Shown piece by piece: positions 27,101 to 42,100 of a stretch of DNA of 64,000 bases; the stretch's first letter is position 1, and every line of letters starts with the position of its first letter. The notes under the pieces are model-generated. The model was not told the origin of the DNA, did not search any database, and was given only the letters and a program-made list of their open reading frames with translations. The stretch is taken from contig NC_133777.1 in NCBI RefSeq assembly GCF_003597395.2, forward strand, positions 64,084,862 to 64,148,861. The letters are read 5' to 3'. Origin of the DNA: Chelonoidis abingdonii. Its lineage: Eukaryota; Chordata; Testudines; Testudinidae. The position numbers and the translations under genes are program-made.

Positions 27101-30100
27101 AAATACATTTAGGAATACAGTACATCAATCAACTGTGTAAGAAAAAAAATCTTTTGGAGATTTATTTTCTAATAAGTGTCGGGAACATAGTTTATCCTAC
27201 TCATTGATTGATGGCACAAATTAGTTATAGGTATGCCAATCCAAAATTATTCATGTAAGAGAATATTTAATTAGTGTGGCATTTTTTGCCAGCTGATAGT
27301 TATCCTATGACCATCCAATGTAATAAAATGAAAGCATGCTTCTGAGTGTAGATCTTTTGTATTAACTAACTATATAAATAGCAAACGAAACAAACTGCAT
27401 ACCACACCAGCTCCAGTGCTAGTTTGTCCACTACCTAACCATGGCATAGGTGAAGATGGCTGCATCTGATTCACTCCAAATGATGGTGCACTTGACTGAG
27501 TGAGTGTTGTGGTAGAACCACGAAAGTCAAGGTCATCTGAACTGTAAAAACATACCAGTGTAACGCTTTATTACTGTTATATTTTGCTGTTCATCTTTTT
27601 TTTTTAAGTAATAGTGGCTGTGACAGATTGCAACTGCATGCTATGTCTTTGGAGATCATATTACATTAAGTTTACGAATGGCTATGTATCATTGTGGGCT
27701 AGGGACCGTATGCCACTCCAGAGGTGAGGGCTACCACAGTGCCTCTAGGGCATGGTGGGGAGGGAGGTGGTGATTAATCATTCAGGTTGTAAACTCATCC
27801 AGAGAGGCTTGCGTATACTGGTTCAAATGGGATTTTCAGAGACCAGCAGTCAAAGAAAGCCTTTTGGTGTAAAAAGGCTGAGTTTAAATTGTCATAGGGC
27901 CTTCATTTTGATTCAGCAAATGGACAGACCTTCTGTCCAAAGGGGGCCCTAAAGAGTTGGAAGGACTTCAGCTTACTAAGACCCCCAAAGTCTGATGGGT
28001 GACCATTGGTAGGCATTTAGCACGTGTACAGGAACTTATTGTGTTTAGATGTTTTCTCTGTAAGGCTTTTACCCTAAAAAGAAATGTATTTTGCTTTAAG
28101 GGTGGTTGGTAATTGATGTACACCACTGTAACCCCCCAAAAAAGTTAACCATAGATGCTGGGCCCTAGTCAAACCTGCTGGGGAAATCACAAGCCACAAG
28201 GGACTGCAAGCCTAAATACTCTGTTTAGGAGGGGAGAGATGTAGGTCACGACTATGTGTTGATGTGACAGATGGCACCCTGAAATCATGAGTGCCCTCCA
28301 GGAAGACCAAGAGTGGGGAAGTCCAAAGGTGTAGTTAATCTTGACACTGACAGGCAATTCCAGGCCTCAGAGCCAGCGCCATCCCTATGGGGGTGCAGGG
28401 CCCGGGGCGGATGTGATGCATCTGTCATGGGACCGACTGTGCTGGCCAATTGCGCTGGGCCTCCCCAAAGTGCGGGGCCCAGAGCAGTAGCGTGCGCCTA
28501 GAAGTCCTTGGCCTGCCCGGGCAATTTAAAAGGGCCTAGGGCTTCTGGCCGCCATGGGCCCCTGGGCCTCTTTAAATTGCCTGCCCCCTTTGCCCCTGTC
28601 AGCAGGCCTGCTGCTGACCTGCTGTGAACAAACTCTGCGACCTTGGGCAAGTCACTCAAAACTTTGTGTCTCCATTTCCCCATCTGTAAAATGAGGATAA
28701 TGATACTTAACTGCTTTTGTAAAGTGCTTTGAGATCTATGGAAGAAAAATGTATACGTTTTATTATCAACAACAAAAATGTGAACTATCTGCACTTGTCT
28801 GTAGTTTCAAAGTAAAAAGTTACCTTAAATACAATTACAAAGAAAGAAAAACTAACCTTTTAGATTCTCTGTCATATTCTTCCCCAATCCATATAAATGA
28901 CTGAGCAGCCAATAGAGCTGAAACATCAAGTTCTTGCACATCATGTGTAGACGCTAAAACAATTTCACTGCTGTTTGCCTGCAGAGTACAAACAGATAAC
29001 ATACGCTAGTTTTAATTAAGACCTTAGAGCAACACAAACACAACAATTTAATAACACAGTAATAATGTTGTTGGCTTTTACCTTATTAACTGCAAATGCC
29101 ATTATCATATCAGACTCTTTGTGAATTATTTTTGCTTTTCCCCCTGGGTAGCCGAGATCTGCTTCAACCTACAAAACATATACAGGTAATTTTAATTGGT
29201 ATATAACTATTTTTTTTTTGTAGTGGTATGGACAGACTGCAATATCTATAGAAATTCATGCAAGAAAAGTTCAGTGGTCTCAGCATTGGTTAGGAAGCTA
29301 AACTTCAGACTTTTTGCATTCACCAAAAGCCAAAAATTGTACATTTGAAAGTTTAAAAACCCCCCACAAGTTGTGTGAGTAACACAATTTACAAGGTGTT
29401 CACTTATCCCAATCATAGGACATCCAAAGTAAATGCACTGATTAAGAGTCTGACACACAGAGACTACATAGAACATTTAGCTTCTGTCAGTCATATTAGA
29501 AAAGAAAAGCCAGTCCCACAGAACTTTTAAGAATGTGCTAAAGGTTTGGGAGAACGGATACTACCTTGTTTTTGTGATCTTCTGCTATGCAGTTTTGTTT
29601 GACCTGCTCCACACGATCTTCTACAGACTACATAACACCACACAGTCACAAACACAAAACACATGCACAAACAAATATAAAAAAAGAATGAAACATTCCA
29701 AACTAGATTTAAAAGGCCTCCCCTCTCAGTAAATGACGACAAATGTTCGTAATTTTTTTTATAAAAGGCACAGAAACTAAGACAGGAATCTAAACAAACT
29801 CACTTAAAATGTAATGCCTCCTAGATGAACACAAAATGTATGGTATAAAAAGTACTTGTCCCACAATTTTATTAGACTTGCAAATAAAATTTAGATATCC
29901 TTTTCTTTTTATATGTATGACATAATAAATAAAAGAAGGAGCAACACACACACAAACTTCATACTTACAGGAACTTTTAAGATAGTAAGTAGTATGCTTG
30001 TTTCCAGTTTGTTACACATCAAAGTTTAAATTTAATTGCAACTCATTTCAGTTGTAATTATGATAGCCATAAAAATAAATATTATATATCACTATATAAT

Positions 30101-33100
30101 AATATGTATATGTATATATTACACATGCATATATACATATATTTAAACAAAGTAATTCTCATTTCAATATATTATATAGGACAAGCCACAGAGATTCAAG
30201 AATATTCAATTAATTTATGACCATTATCCTATATAAAATGTTTTTAAATATATATACTGCATTTTAAACTCAGCTATGCCTTGTCTAAGAATACACATTT
30301 TAGTTTGATATGTACTTTAACAAACAGCATGCTATCATATTGATTTTAAAACACTACTGAAGTGAAAAACAGGAAACTGAAATGCCAGCCAAAATGAAAA
30401 TATTAAAACAAAATTAGAATGGAGACACTTAAAGATTGAGGAAATGTAAAAAAGGCTCTTAATTATTAGTTTTGTTTACCTCACTTTGCTTTCTTTTCTT
30501 AGTGAATATATATCTTATGAAGGTCTCCTGAAGAAGTTCTTGTTTCACAAGAAAATGCCATAGTCTTTTAACTGGAAGTGCTGAATAATCCTTTGATCTG
30601 AAAGAAAAAATGTGTTTTACATAATTTTCAATATAAAATTAATCATGGTCATAATATAGTTAAATGTGGACAAAGAAATGTGAAAAGACTCCAAACCATT
30701 TTAGATGCAATTCAGCGTGAAACAAAATGATGGATTTATATGCTCTGTGTTCTATCCAAGAGACGTCATAAGGAATAAAAGCTTTCCTGGACTTCCTCTA
30801 TGATACCACTTACAGAGTTACTGAATTCAAAGTGATTGTGGGCCACAACTTGTTTCCTTGATTCACATACACTAATATATTTAGAATGTGCTGAAGTTAC
30901 TCTCATATTACAATTATGGCATCGGAATGACACAAATAAACCATGTAAAATGCTTTTACATTTTTCTGCTAATATTCAAAAGGTGTTTGGCAATTCTCCA
31001 AAACGGGCCATATTTTTGGAGTGTAATGTACCCACCCTCTGCGTGTGCGCACACATACACATCATATATCATTTAAAACCTTATTTTATGTACATTTAGA
31101 TGAGGTACACTGTGGAGCTGTTAAGTGGTGCTATAAGACTGAATATAAGCCAGTTAAACTACAGTACCCAAAATGAGTTTGTGGATGACGCAAAGCTGGG
31201 AGGTATTGTTAACACAGAGAAGGACGTGGATATCATACAGGAAGATCTGGATGACCTTGTAAACTGGAGTAATAGTAATAGGATGAAATTTAATAGTGAA
31301 AAGTGGGGATTAATAACAAGAATTTTGGTTATAAATTGGGGACACATCAGTTGGAAGTAACAGAGGAGGAGAAGGACCCTGGAGTATTGGTTGATCACAG
31401 GATGACTATGAGCCGCCAATGTGATATGGCCGTTAAAAAAGCTAATGCAGTTTTAGGATGCATCAGGCGATGCATGTCCAGTAAAGATAAGGAGGTGTTA
31501 GTACCGTTATACAAGGCATTGATGAGACCTCATCTGGAAGACTGTGTGCAGTTCTGGTCTCCCATGTTTAAGAAGGATGAAGTCAAACTGGAACAGGTAC
31601 AGAGAAGGGCTACTAGGATGATCCGAGGAATGGAAAACCTGTTTTATGAAAGGAGACTGAAAAAGCTTGGCTTGTTTAGCCTAACCAAAAGAAGGCTGAG
31701 GGGAGAGATGATTGCTCTTTATAAATACATCAGAGGGATAAATATCAGGGAGGGAGAGGAATTATTTAAGCTTAGTATCAATGTGGACACAAGAACAAAT
31801 GGATATAAACTGGACAGTAGGAAGTTTAGACTTGAAATTAGACAAAGGTTTCTAACCATTAGAGGAGTGAAGTCCTGGAACAGCCTTCCAAGGGGAGCAG
31901 TGGGGGCATAAGACATATCTGGCTTCAAGACTAAGCTTGATAAGTTTATGGGAGGGATAGTATGATGGGATAGCATAATTTTGGCAATTAATTCATCTTT
32001 GATTAGCAGGTAAATATGCCCAATGGTCTGTGGTGAGATGTAAGATGGGGTGGGATCTGAGTTACTAGAGAGAATTCTTTCCTGAGTGCTCGCTGGTGAG
32101 TCTTGCCCACATGCTCAGGGTTTCACTGATTGCCATATTTGGGGTTGGGAAGGAATTTTCGCCCAGGGAAGATTGGCAGACCCTGGAGGTTTTTCACCTT
32201 CCTCTGCAGCATGGGGCACGGGTCACTTGCTGGAGGATTCTCTGCACCTTGAGGTCTTTAAACCACAATTTGAGGACTTCAATAACTCAGACATAGGTTA
32301 GGGGTTTGTTACAGGAGTGGGTGGGTGAGACTTTGAGGCCTGCATTGTGCAGGAAGTCAGACTAGATGACCATAATGGTCCTTTCTGACCTTAAGTCTGA
32401 TGAAATAATTTTTCCCTGACCACCAGATTAGCCTAGGTGGAGTGGGGGCTAGAGTTTGTCTTCCCCACAGTGGGTTCAGGGATAGCTTTTTTACAGCAAT
32501 ACTCTCCCACAGGGATTGCTTCCAGAAATACACAAGTTGAATTTGGGACATGTCAGAGTTGTACTGGACCCAGGAAAGCCAACAGAAACTGAATCTGATC
32601 AAAGTGCATCATGTTCACCTTCTATAGCTACCAGAGCAAGCACATCTTCTAGAGACTGGTCCCACTGATTTTGTTGGCTTGAGAAAAACATAAGAGACTA
32701 GAAACTTCATAAAATAGAAACATTTGAGAGAGCAACCAATCTAAATGAGACAGCACTTCAAGGAGATGACAAGTTGCGCAGAATATTTGTGAAAGACTTG
32801 ATTGCTAAGGATGAAGTTTATCATTCAACATACCTTTCTCCCTACTTGGGTAAAATGAATTTTAAAGCAAAACCACCTAGTTACACTGCAACAGTCACCT
32901 TACGACATCGCATTTTATCAGCTGATTGAAGAGACAGACAATGACCTAATGCAAAGATATAAAGCTCTACTTACCTCAGATGTAGAAACTATAAACTATT
33001 CCTGGCAAGATTAGAAAAACGCTATGGTTTTGCAATTTCATTCCATGCACGGCATGGACAAGGAAAGCATACCATTGTTCTATGCAATGCAATAACAATA

Positions 33101-36100
33101 GCTGATGCTATCCAAACTGCTAGTAATCTGTGGTAGGAATTTAAGTCATCTAAATGTTTTGTGGATCTACTTCTCGAGTGAGCCTGATTAAATGCTTTCA
33201 AATGAACAAGTGATTTTGTATAATGCTGCTTCAATCCTTTGCCAAAATAAAAGCCTCAGATTATTATCCAAAGCAAGGTGACTGTAGTTTACAGAGGTCA
33301 GCTACTTTTGTGCCTTAAATGGTGCAGGAGTTTGTCCTTTCCTTGATATATAAAGAAGGATACTCATTGCTGGCTGAATTGTATCATCATTCAGAACATA
33401 TTCAAAGAAGGTGCCTCTCAATTGTGGAGTGAATAGTATTAAACAGTTCCAAAATGATTATATCACCACACAAGCTTTGCTGCACAGCTATACCTTGATT
33501 TTTGTGTCTCACAATTTAGTTGACATACTACACCTTCATGGATTCTGCATTAATTTTGATGAGCTGGGGGGATTCATCATTAGTGCTGCAAAAACTGAAG
33601 TGAAAGACTCCAGGGAGGTGTGTTCATTCCAGTTTTGAAGAGCATGTCAAAAGAGCATCTTGGCAAACAAAGATCTGGATGTCTTCACTCATAGGTAAAC
33701 AGGATATTGGATCACTATTGCAATATGGACGTAAAACTGCGCATGATGAACTACATGCTTTATTTTTCAAGGGCGCTCAGTGTCGTCTGAATTTCTACAA
33801 GACCTTTTTTGTGCCTGTTCCAGTAGGGGTCACTGAACAATCAACTGTCTGTAGTCAGAACAATCTTTTCTGCACAGAACTGCCAAGGCAATGAAGATTG
33901 TGGTAATTCACACACTCTTCACTGAGATCATAATGATGAACAAGACCACGATAATGATATTGACTAGAAGTGTCATCAGTGCTATTACATTTTAGTGATA
34001 TCTATACAAATTTATTATTAGGTTGTTGTTGTGATGCTTTCAGGTCACAAAGAAATTCAATTTTATGTCTTGAAATAAGACACAGAAATGTATTAAACTA
34101 ACAGAAATGAATGCAAATATTTCCTAGTGGTCCATGCACTATGTTGATGGTATCGCTGTTTAGCCCCATTTCTATGGTAATGGCATAACTTGACAGTTCC
34201 ACATCAAACTTTGACTTGAAGTACACATAATAAGCCTTCAAATGAGCATGTGTGTAGAGAAGGTACATTAAGCTGACCAAATTGGTGGGTCTGCTGCTAG
34301 CCTATAACAGTTTAATTAGATCACATAAGAACCGAAATGAAATACAATGCATCACATTTCTGAATAAGTGTCACTTAATGCATGTTTGTAACCATAGAAA
34401 GGAAATTGTCAACAAAAATCTGTAGCAGTATCAACTACACAATTGTTCTACTAAATGGTGCATGAAAAAGCAGACAAAAAATGTGTAGAATAAAAATGCA
34501 AGTAAAACTGTGGGAAGAAGTTATCCAAAGATTAATAAAAGGATTTAATCACCTGAATACCACTTAAAGTACCTAAATTCCAGAATGAGGAGTTTACAAA
34601 ACCACTGTTCAGCTGCCCTGAACCATTTAGGTACTGGGCTCTGGGATACTCTGATGTGGGGCTCCCTCAGTCTTTGCTGAAGCTGTTCCACTTTGGATAA
34701 ACAGTGAAAGAATCATTGGCCTAGTGAGAGAGAGTGTGCACAAACATGAATGACTTCATAGTTTGATGGTTGGAGCACTCACCTGAGAGTTGAGAGACCC
34801 AGGATCCTGCTCCAATGACTTTTTTTTTTTTTTTTTATTATCCACAGATGATAAACTGGCAGTTAACTGGCAGTTCAAATCCTCTCTCCTCCTCAGGTGC
34901 AGAGCAGACTTGAACTAGGGTACTCACCTGGGATGTAGGATATCTTAACTATTGGCCTACAAGTTATGAGAGAGAGCCTTCCACTTTCTCTCACCCCCTG
35001 GCTTTTTGCTAAAACAGCGCAGTTGCCTAATGCCAAGGGAGGGCTGGCAGCTGAGAACCAAGCTGAGAGAATGACCTCTCGCCAGCCTCAATGCAGGTAC
35101 CTATCTTTGAGAAGGGCAAGGCTTAGCACACACCCTTTGGTTTGGCATCTCCCATTGGTAGCTTAGGAAAGGAGCCACCTAGTGTGCTTACTTTTATGAA
35201 TCCCATTCTGAGGCACTGCTATCTCCCCATTCATTGCATAGGGCGCCTAGGCACTGAACTCAGGCTTTGTGAAGCCAGCAATTTTCTAGGCACCTACAAT
35301 TTATGCATGGCAATGCTCAGCGTCACTGTGTATAAGTTTCTTTGTGACTCTAGCCTGGAAGGGTATAAAATATTTCCCAGACTGAAAATGAAAGTTACTA
35401 TTGCAATTTATTTTTGAAAAAATAGGGTAAAAAATAAAATGAACTGCCAGAATGAACTGGGAACAAAAATCTGTAGCAGCATCAACTATGCAAATCATGG
35501 ACAGATGAGTGGATAAACCATACATCAGTTCTGCAAACTTCTCAAACTCTCTTAAGTTCATTAATTTACACCCAGATCCTGCAAATACTTATTTAACTAG
35601 CTTAACTTTAAGCACATGACTAGTTTAATTAGCAAGATCTAAGCCTTAAGTAAGCATTAACAGTTCAAAGGGACTTCAATTCTCTTCCCTCATCCCAACC
35701 TCCACTTATTTTTTCCCCTTTCCTTCTCATTAACTGGCACTAATAAATTTAAGTTAATTTTGTCATTTTAATTTATTTGTAATAATTAAACATAAGCATC
35801 AGTAAAAATAGGCACTGTATTATGCTGCATTCATTAAGGTACAACTGTAAAGCCACTTTAGGTTAGGTTTTATTTGGCTTAGCTACCTCACTGTTTTCTT
35901 TTAACTAAAATCCACTTGATAATTATGACTGTTTCTGCCCAAAAGGTGCATTTGCCAAGTTATAATAGTCTGGATAGCCGTTTCCTGAAAGCTTTTCTTA
36001 CTTGAATGGTGTGTTTTCAGGTTCAAGCATTGCTTTGTTGCGGAGAACAGCTGATCCAGCTCCCACTCCAAGGTCACTGGGATAAGTATTGATGTAGTTC

Positions 36101-39100
36101 GGTGGTGGGCCTTCAAACTGATCCATTCTTTCTTGAAGGATCTGTTCCCAGTTTTCCAAATTTTTAATCACAGCAATACCCAATGGTGATTTTACAGGCA
36201 GATCTAAAGTGGAACACAAAGGTTTAACACCAATATAAAACCCCTGTACTATTAATAGCAATAAATGAATCCTGCAGTAAAGTGCAGAGACAATATTATG
36301 AAGAAATTTTTTTTTTTGGATAGTAACAGCCCAGGGCAGAATTTATTCAGATACCAAAAACTAAGTAAACTAAAAACAAAACAAAAAACCACAACCATAG
36401 TCTGACATAATATTCTACTGTTTATGTTTAATAAGCATAGGGAAGAGGGGTGTGTGTGTGTGTGTGTGTGTGCTTCCACAGAACTTACAGAAAAAAAATT
36501 AAAAAAAAATTGGATGGCTGCATTTAAAAAAACCTGAAATAAAACACACAATTCCATCTGTTAACAATTGGGCAAAACAACTTTTCATATATAAATGCCA
36601 ATACTTCTCTAACTCATATACAGAGCAAGGTAAAATAGAAGTCAGAATTTAACTCACCAAAGAATTCCAAACCAGCAATGGGAAAAAAGTTCTTAATGTT
36701 GTACAGAGCTAGTTTTACTATCGCCAAATGTATAAGAGCCCAGCTGTAGAAAAAGAACAGTTTTTTTCATTTTGTAAAGTACTATTTAAATTCAGTTATC
36801 TGCAGGAAACAATTTAGTTTCTCTCACCAAACCATGTAGATATATGAGAAAAGCATTTATAACAAATAATGAATACTGCTTACTTAGTGACTTTTGATGG
36901 TCAATAGGAACCCCCTACTGCAAACCAAGGTAAGATCTTTGTATCTTAAACATGTTAAGTCTCTCTCCTTGAAGCCCAGATTTCCCTCCCTCTTTTCCAA
37001 ACCCCAAATCATCCTCTTCCCTCTAGCAGAGGGCACCTGGACATAGTTCCCTGTATGTGTACAAGGCAAGCATACGTGAAGTCAGGAATCCAATATTAAT
37101 CTCATGGCAATGCCAATGGAAGTCCACATTTTAGAACTTTCCATAACATCAAAACGAATGGGAAGGAACCAGTGGTATGGTATAAATCAAAGATTTTTTT
37201 CCCCACTCTTTCATATAGTACAAAGCAATAGTTCCATTTATGGTCTACTGGATTTGAAAAGACTTGATACAATGTAGATGGAAGACATTTAATTTTCATC
37301 CACTTTCATAATGGATGTGACTCATTCATTTATGCCATCCTATGCTTGTGACACTTTTTAAAGTGTTTTTTCTAACCCACACAAAAAAGGAAATTAACAT
37401 AGAAAAATCAAATTACACTTAAAAGTGGTCTCTACTCTGAAAAGTACCACTAAACCTGGCATCAAGGGATGTTCATTGTGTCTCAATGACTGAAATCAAA
37501 TTTGCCCAGTTTATTTCCTCAGGTGACTGCAGAAGGGCAAAAAACGTAGCTACGGTACTTGCAAACTCAATCAGAACTGAAAGTCAAGGTGAATTCTTTC
37601 CTTTTTGTACATTAGTGTCAGTAATTAAGATTATTCAGGCCAGTTTCTTATCTCAGTAATGCCTCTGTAAACCCATGGCTGTTAAATAAATAGATACTGT
37701 AAAACATGCCTCACAACAGAAAAGAGGCCCAATTATATCTTCTTTTGCTTTGGACGAAAAGCTGAACACACAACACTTTCATAAGGATTTTTTTTTTAAA
37801 TTATGGTATAGTTTCCACTAACCTGTAAGAATTGGGATCTTTGTGTTCCTGGATCTGTGTGTCAGAAAGGAAAGCACTATCGTCCTCTTCATCACTGTGA
37901 ATGCTTTCATCAGAATCATATATAACACCACTATCTGATAAAGGCAGAAATGGCTGCAATGTAAGATAAAAACCTGTTATTATAACAACTCTTCAGAGCT
38001 GTCAACATTTTAAACATTTAATGTTCTCCTAGTTATTTAGATGTCACTTAAATAACTTAGTAGTGAAACAGGGCATCTTGATATGTAAATCTATTAATAT
38101 ACCTAAATTGTAAGTTAGATGTTCCCTTCAAAAACAAGTGTGTAGCAAGGATAAAAATGCTCATTTCCACTATTTTTTGCTTGCAGAAGATTGCTAGATT
38201 GATAAGTAGATTGATATTTTGGAAGTTATATAGCAGATATATAACTTTCATCTTTTCTGTGGGGAAAGCAACCTGCAAACATTTTTTTTACAGGTTGTGA
38301 GGCACATTAATGAAAACACTTCTTGAAATGTTTTTGTCCTTTAAAATAGGGGGAGAAAGGTGCAAGTGTCCTCTACAAAGTATTTAATTTTATATTTTCA
38401 ATTTTTAAAAGTCAGACAATCTTGTGATACCAGTATGTTCAACACAGAATGTCCTACCTTTGCCATAAAATAGTCCCACATGCTGAGTTCTGGAGGAATG
38501 AATTTTTCTTTGTAAGAAGGTCTTTCTGCAGGCATAGGTGGAGGTACAACACTATCTTTTACTGGTCTCCCTGGTACAAGCATTCTCATATTAAATCGAC
38601 GACGATGCTTATCCATTTCTTCTGAAGGAACGGGAGGTGCTAAATTGAAAGAATTTAGATAGCTAAAATCATAGTAAGAAACAAATGCTATCCATAGTTT
38701 ATTTTTAGAAACAGATTAATTTTAGAATTTAAATGAAGTTACCAAAACCATGAATTTTGGTTAAAGTGTTTAGATAACAAAATCTGATAGGTTTAAAACA
38801 AAATCAAAGTTAAACTACTTTTCTGGTACTATTCCTTAAATATGTCTCTAAATAAAGTAAGTGTAATCACATAAATAGTCCAACCACAATAAATCCAAGC
38901 AGAGTTACTATTCTTATGTTACATGCATTAGGAAAACAAACTATAATAAGTTTTCAGGAGCTACGGGTTTTAAAATAGGTTTTAGACCAATTCCTGCTTG
39001 AACCCATATAGAGAAGGATTTTTCTAAAGGAGAAAACAATGTAAATAATTTCACTACACTGAAATTTTTATAAATGTAATCATGGAAATCTAGATGATTA

Positions 39101-42100
39101 ACCCTGGCATTTTAGGAAAATCTATGAGGGAGGACTGATTTTAACGTTTCTTTAATGTAATCAAACACAGCATGAACGTGGGCTTCAAAAATGAGCACTG
39201 TTTTGGATAGGCATAAGTGAAGATTTACACTTACTTTATTATAAAGTAGATAGAGATTTAAAAACACTCTCCTCTTTTAAAGCACACTAACATCCATCTA
39301 CACTGCAAATCTTTACAAACCTTCATGACTGTCCTTTGAAAGATCAGAAACTGCAGCAGCAGCCAGTAGGTTTAAAGAAAACAAAATCTATCTTGAATGA
39401 AAGCCTTTGACTGTACATCTAGGAATATTTTTCTAACTATTGCAAAAGTTATTAAGCAGTATAAATAAGATAGGTAAGATAATTACAGCATTTTCCTACC
39501 CAACATAATAGACTTCTATTATTTAATTCACTAAAAATCAGTTTAAAATATCACTGCAAAACTTGAGTTATTAGCAAGCTTCAAAAACTATTAGAGAATA
39601 AAAATACTGTTCAGAAAAGTTTCACCGAAGATGTCTGAATTCAAATTACTTTTCAGAGTTACTTCTTCCACAATTTATAGTATACTTCTTTCACAATAAT
39701 AGTAAAAATGAAACTCTGTTACAAAGGAAAGACAATCTCAGTTAAAATAAAACCAGTTCTTAAAATTCATGTCATATGCCAATACTTTTTGAAACATTTC
39801 TCCTGGAAAATACACAGCAATCAGCATATAAGCTGCTCACTGACCTTCTGGGGCAAATATTCTTCATCACAGCCAGCAGCAATGCACGGCTATATGGTGT
39901 GATGAGTGGTGACTTGTAAAAAGTATTACATTCTCTGTCTTGCTGTCTGAGCATTTTGTTTTACCAGAATTAGGTTGAGTAGCAGACTGATTATTCATTG
40001 CCTGTTCCAGTGTACTTTTAGAGTGATTTTCAAGGAAAAGTGCATCTTTTTGGGAGGATAATTACACGTATGTATGCAAAGTACATCATCAAAAGCGATC
40101 ACCTTTAGGGCTCCAGTAGAGTCCGGCTCCAACTCTAGTAGTTCTTGTTATATTTTACCAATAGTAAAATATCTATCAGTTGACAAGTGAAATTTTAAGT
40201 TACATTGTTGATTTCCATGATTTATTAAGAACCTAACTTGTGTCATATAAAACATTTTTAAAATTCAACTATAAAAGCTTCAAAACTGGGGTTCTATCTT
40301 AACTAAAGGAGACTCTTCTTTTAAACATGTTGAATTCAGTACAGAATATAAGTAAAAATTAGATGTGTAGACTTTCAGATTCTGCTTGCCAATATCCTCA
40401 AACTGGGTTTATTTGCTGTATGTGTCCATTGTGCCATTAAAATTTTATAAAGCTAGATTTGTTTAACGTTTACATAATTATACCAGGGCAGTTTTAAAAT
40501 TGATGTCTCACACACAATGACTTCCTGCTTATTCAACACCAGTTAAATATGTTTTTCATTCCTCTGATTTTTCTCAAAATGAATTGGCAATTAATTAAAA
40601 GCTGGAGAAGAGCATAGATGAGTAAGGGGCAGTGTTTACCAAAATAAAACTAATATTTCCCCACTTACTAGCTGAGACATAAAATCACAAATTCACTGGA
40701 ATGGTATACATACTATAGCACGTCACCTCTCATACCTGGGAATGATATATACAATCTACTTAAACTGTATGATCTTGAGGTAGGTACTGACTTGTCATAA
40801 TAATTATGTGCAGTGTTTAGCACAATGTGGCCCAACGGTATTTCCACAACACATAAATTAATAACTATCTTTCAGAGCTCCAACAAATGGAAACTATCCA
40901 TGTTACAGCTCAGAGTAGTCAGAACCTTTATGAACAATAAATTGTGTTCTCTTCTTGTTCAACAATCAGATTAAGTATCTGCTTCTGAATCCATCATGCC
41001 TGCAGGGCAGAGGCTGGGGAGCGAGAGGATTATTAGGACAAGGGTAGTGTCTGAGTTAATGCTAAAAGAGTGTGTCTGCCCTTCAGGACCGGCGCTAGTG
41101 TTTTTAGCGCCCTAGGTGCACAGCCATTTCGCCGCCCCGCGCGCAGGTCCCGCGGCTCCAGTGGACCTGCCGCAGTCGTGCCTGCGGAATGTCCGCTGGT
41201 CCGCCGCTCCGGTGGAGCTGCCGCAGGCGTGCTTGCGAGAGATCCACCGGAGCCGTGGCATGACTGCGGCAGATCCACCGAGGCCACCTGCTGCCCCCCC
41301 CGCCCCCGGCAAAATGCCACCCCCCAATAATCCTGGCGCCCTAGGCGATTGCCTAGGCCACCTAAATGGAAGCGCCAGCCCTGGGACAGAGTAATCTGAC
41401 ATTATAAACACTCCTCAATGTTTGGCATAGTTTCTGCTGCACTAGCACAAGAAAATGCAGGAACAACCTGTTATGGGACATTTCAGAATTTTCTGCTTCT
41501 AGTAAATATAGAATATACACATTCTACTTCTCTCATCACTCATGACTGCTCCCACTCCAGCTCATTGGAGCCTAGGGTTGCCAACTGAGTCAGACCGGAT
41601 GCCACTGCCACAAATGACATGTAGTTCGTCCAATCCAACCAAGTTGGCAAACCTGTGGGAACCAGAAATGCACAGAAGGGCTTTTAGGGGGTGAAGGAAA
41701 GGAAGAGAAAGATGGAAATATGCAAGCACTCCTCCCTTCTTCACTCCTAGGGCTGGGGTGTCTGGTTCAGTAATCCCTTCATTTGGGGAAGCAGAGAGGA
41801 ACATTTCACATTTCGTACTGTTACAGCTCCTACCCCCACTGCCCCACCTCAGTTAGTTTCTTTTACTTCTTCTAACACAGCTCCAGAGATCGCTCAAGAC
41901 ATTTTGGAACTAGAGCAAATGGAATATGTTATTCTCTCTTCTGGCTTTAATACAAATATATAAACAACTATACAAACATATGAACCTGCAAACATGAGCC
42001 CTCCATTTCCAGGAGGGAGCAGAGAGCTTACCATACCCATATATTCCTTTGTCTATCTGCACTGAAGATTCTGGCTTTCTCCATAGAATTTGATTGAGTG

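Noticed and set aside
41033..41411. Overlapping open frames of 86-99 codons, GC-rich, possibly a CpG-island gene
   Set aside because: They coincide with a transposon with inverted ends; a near-identical part recurs at 43261-43341.
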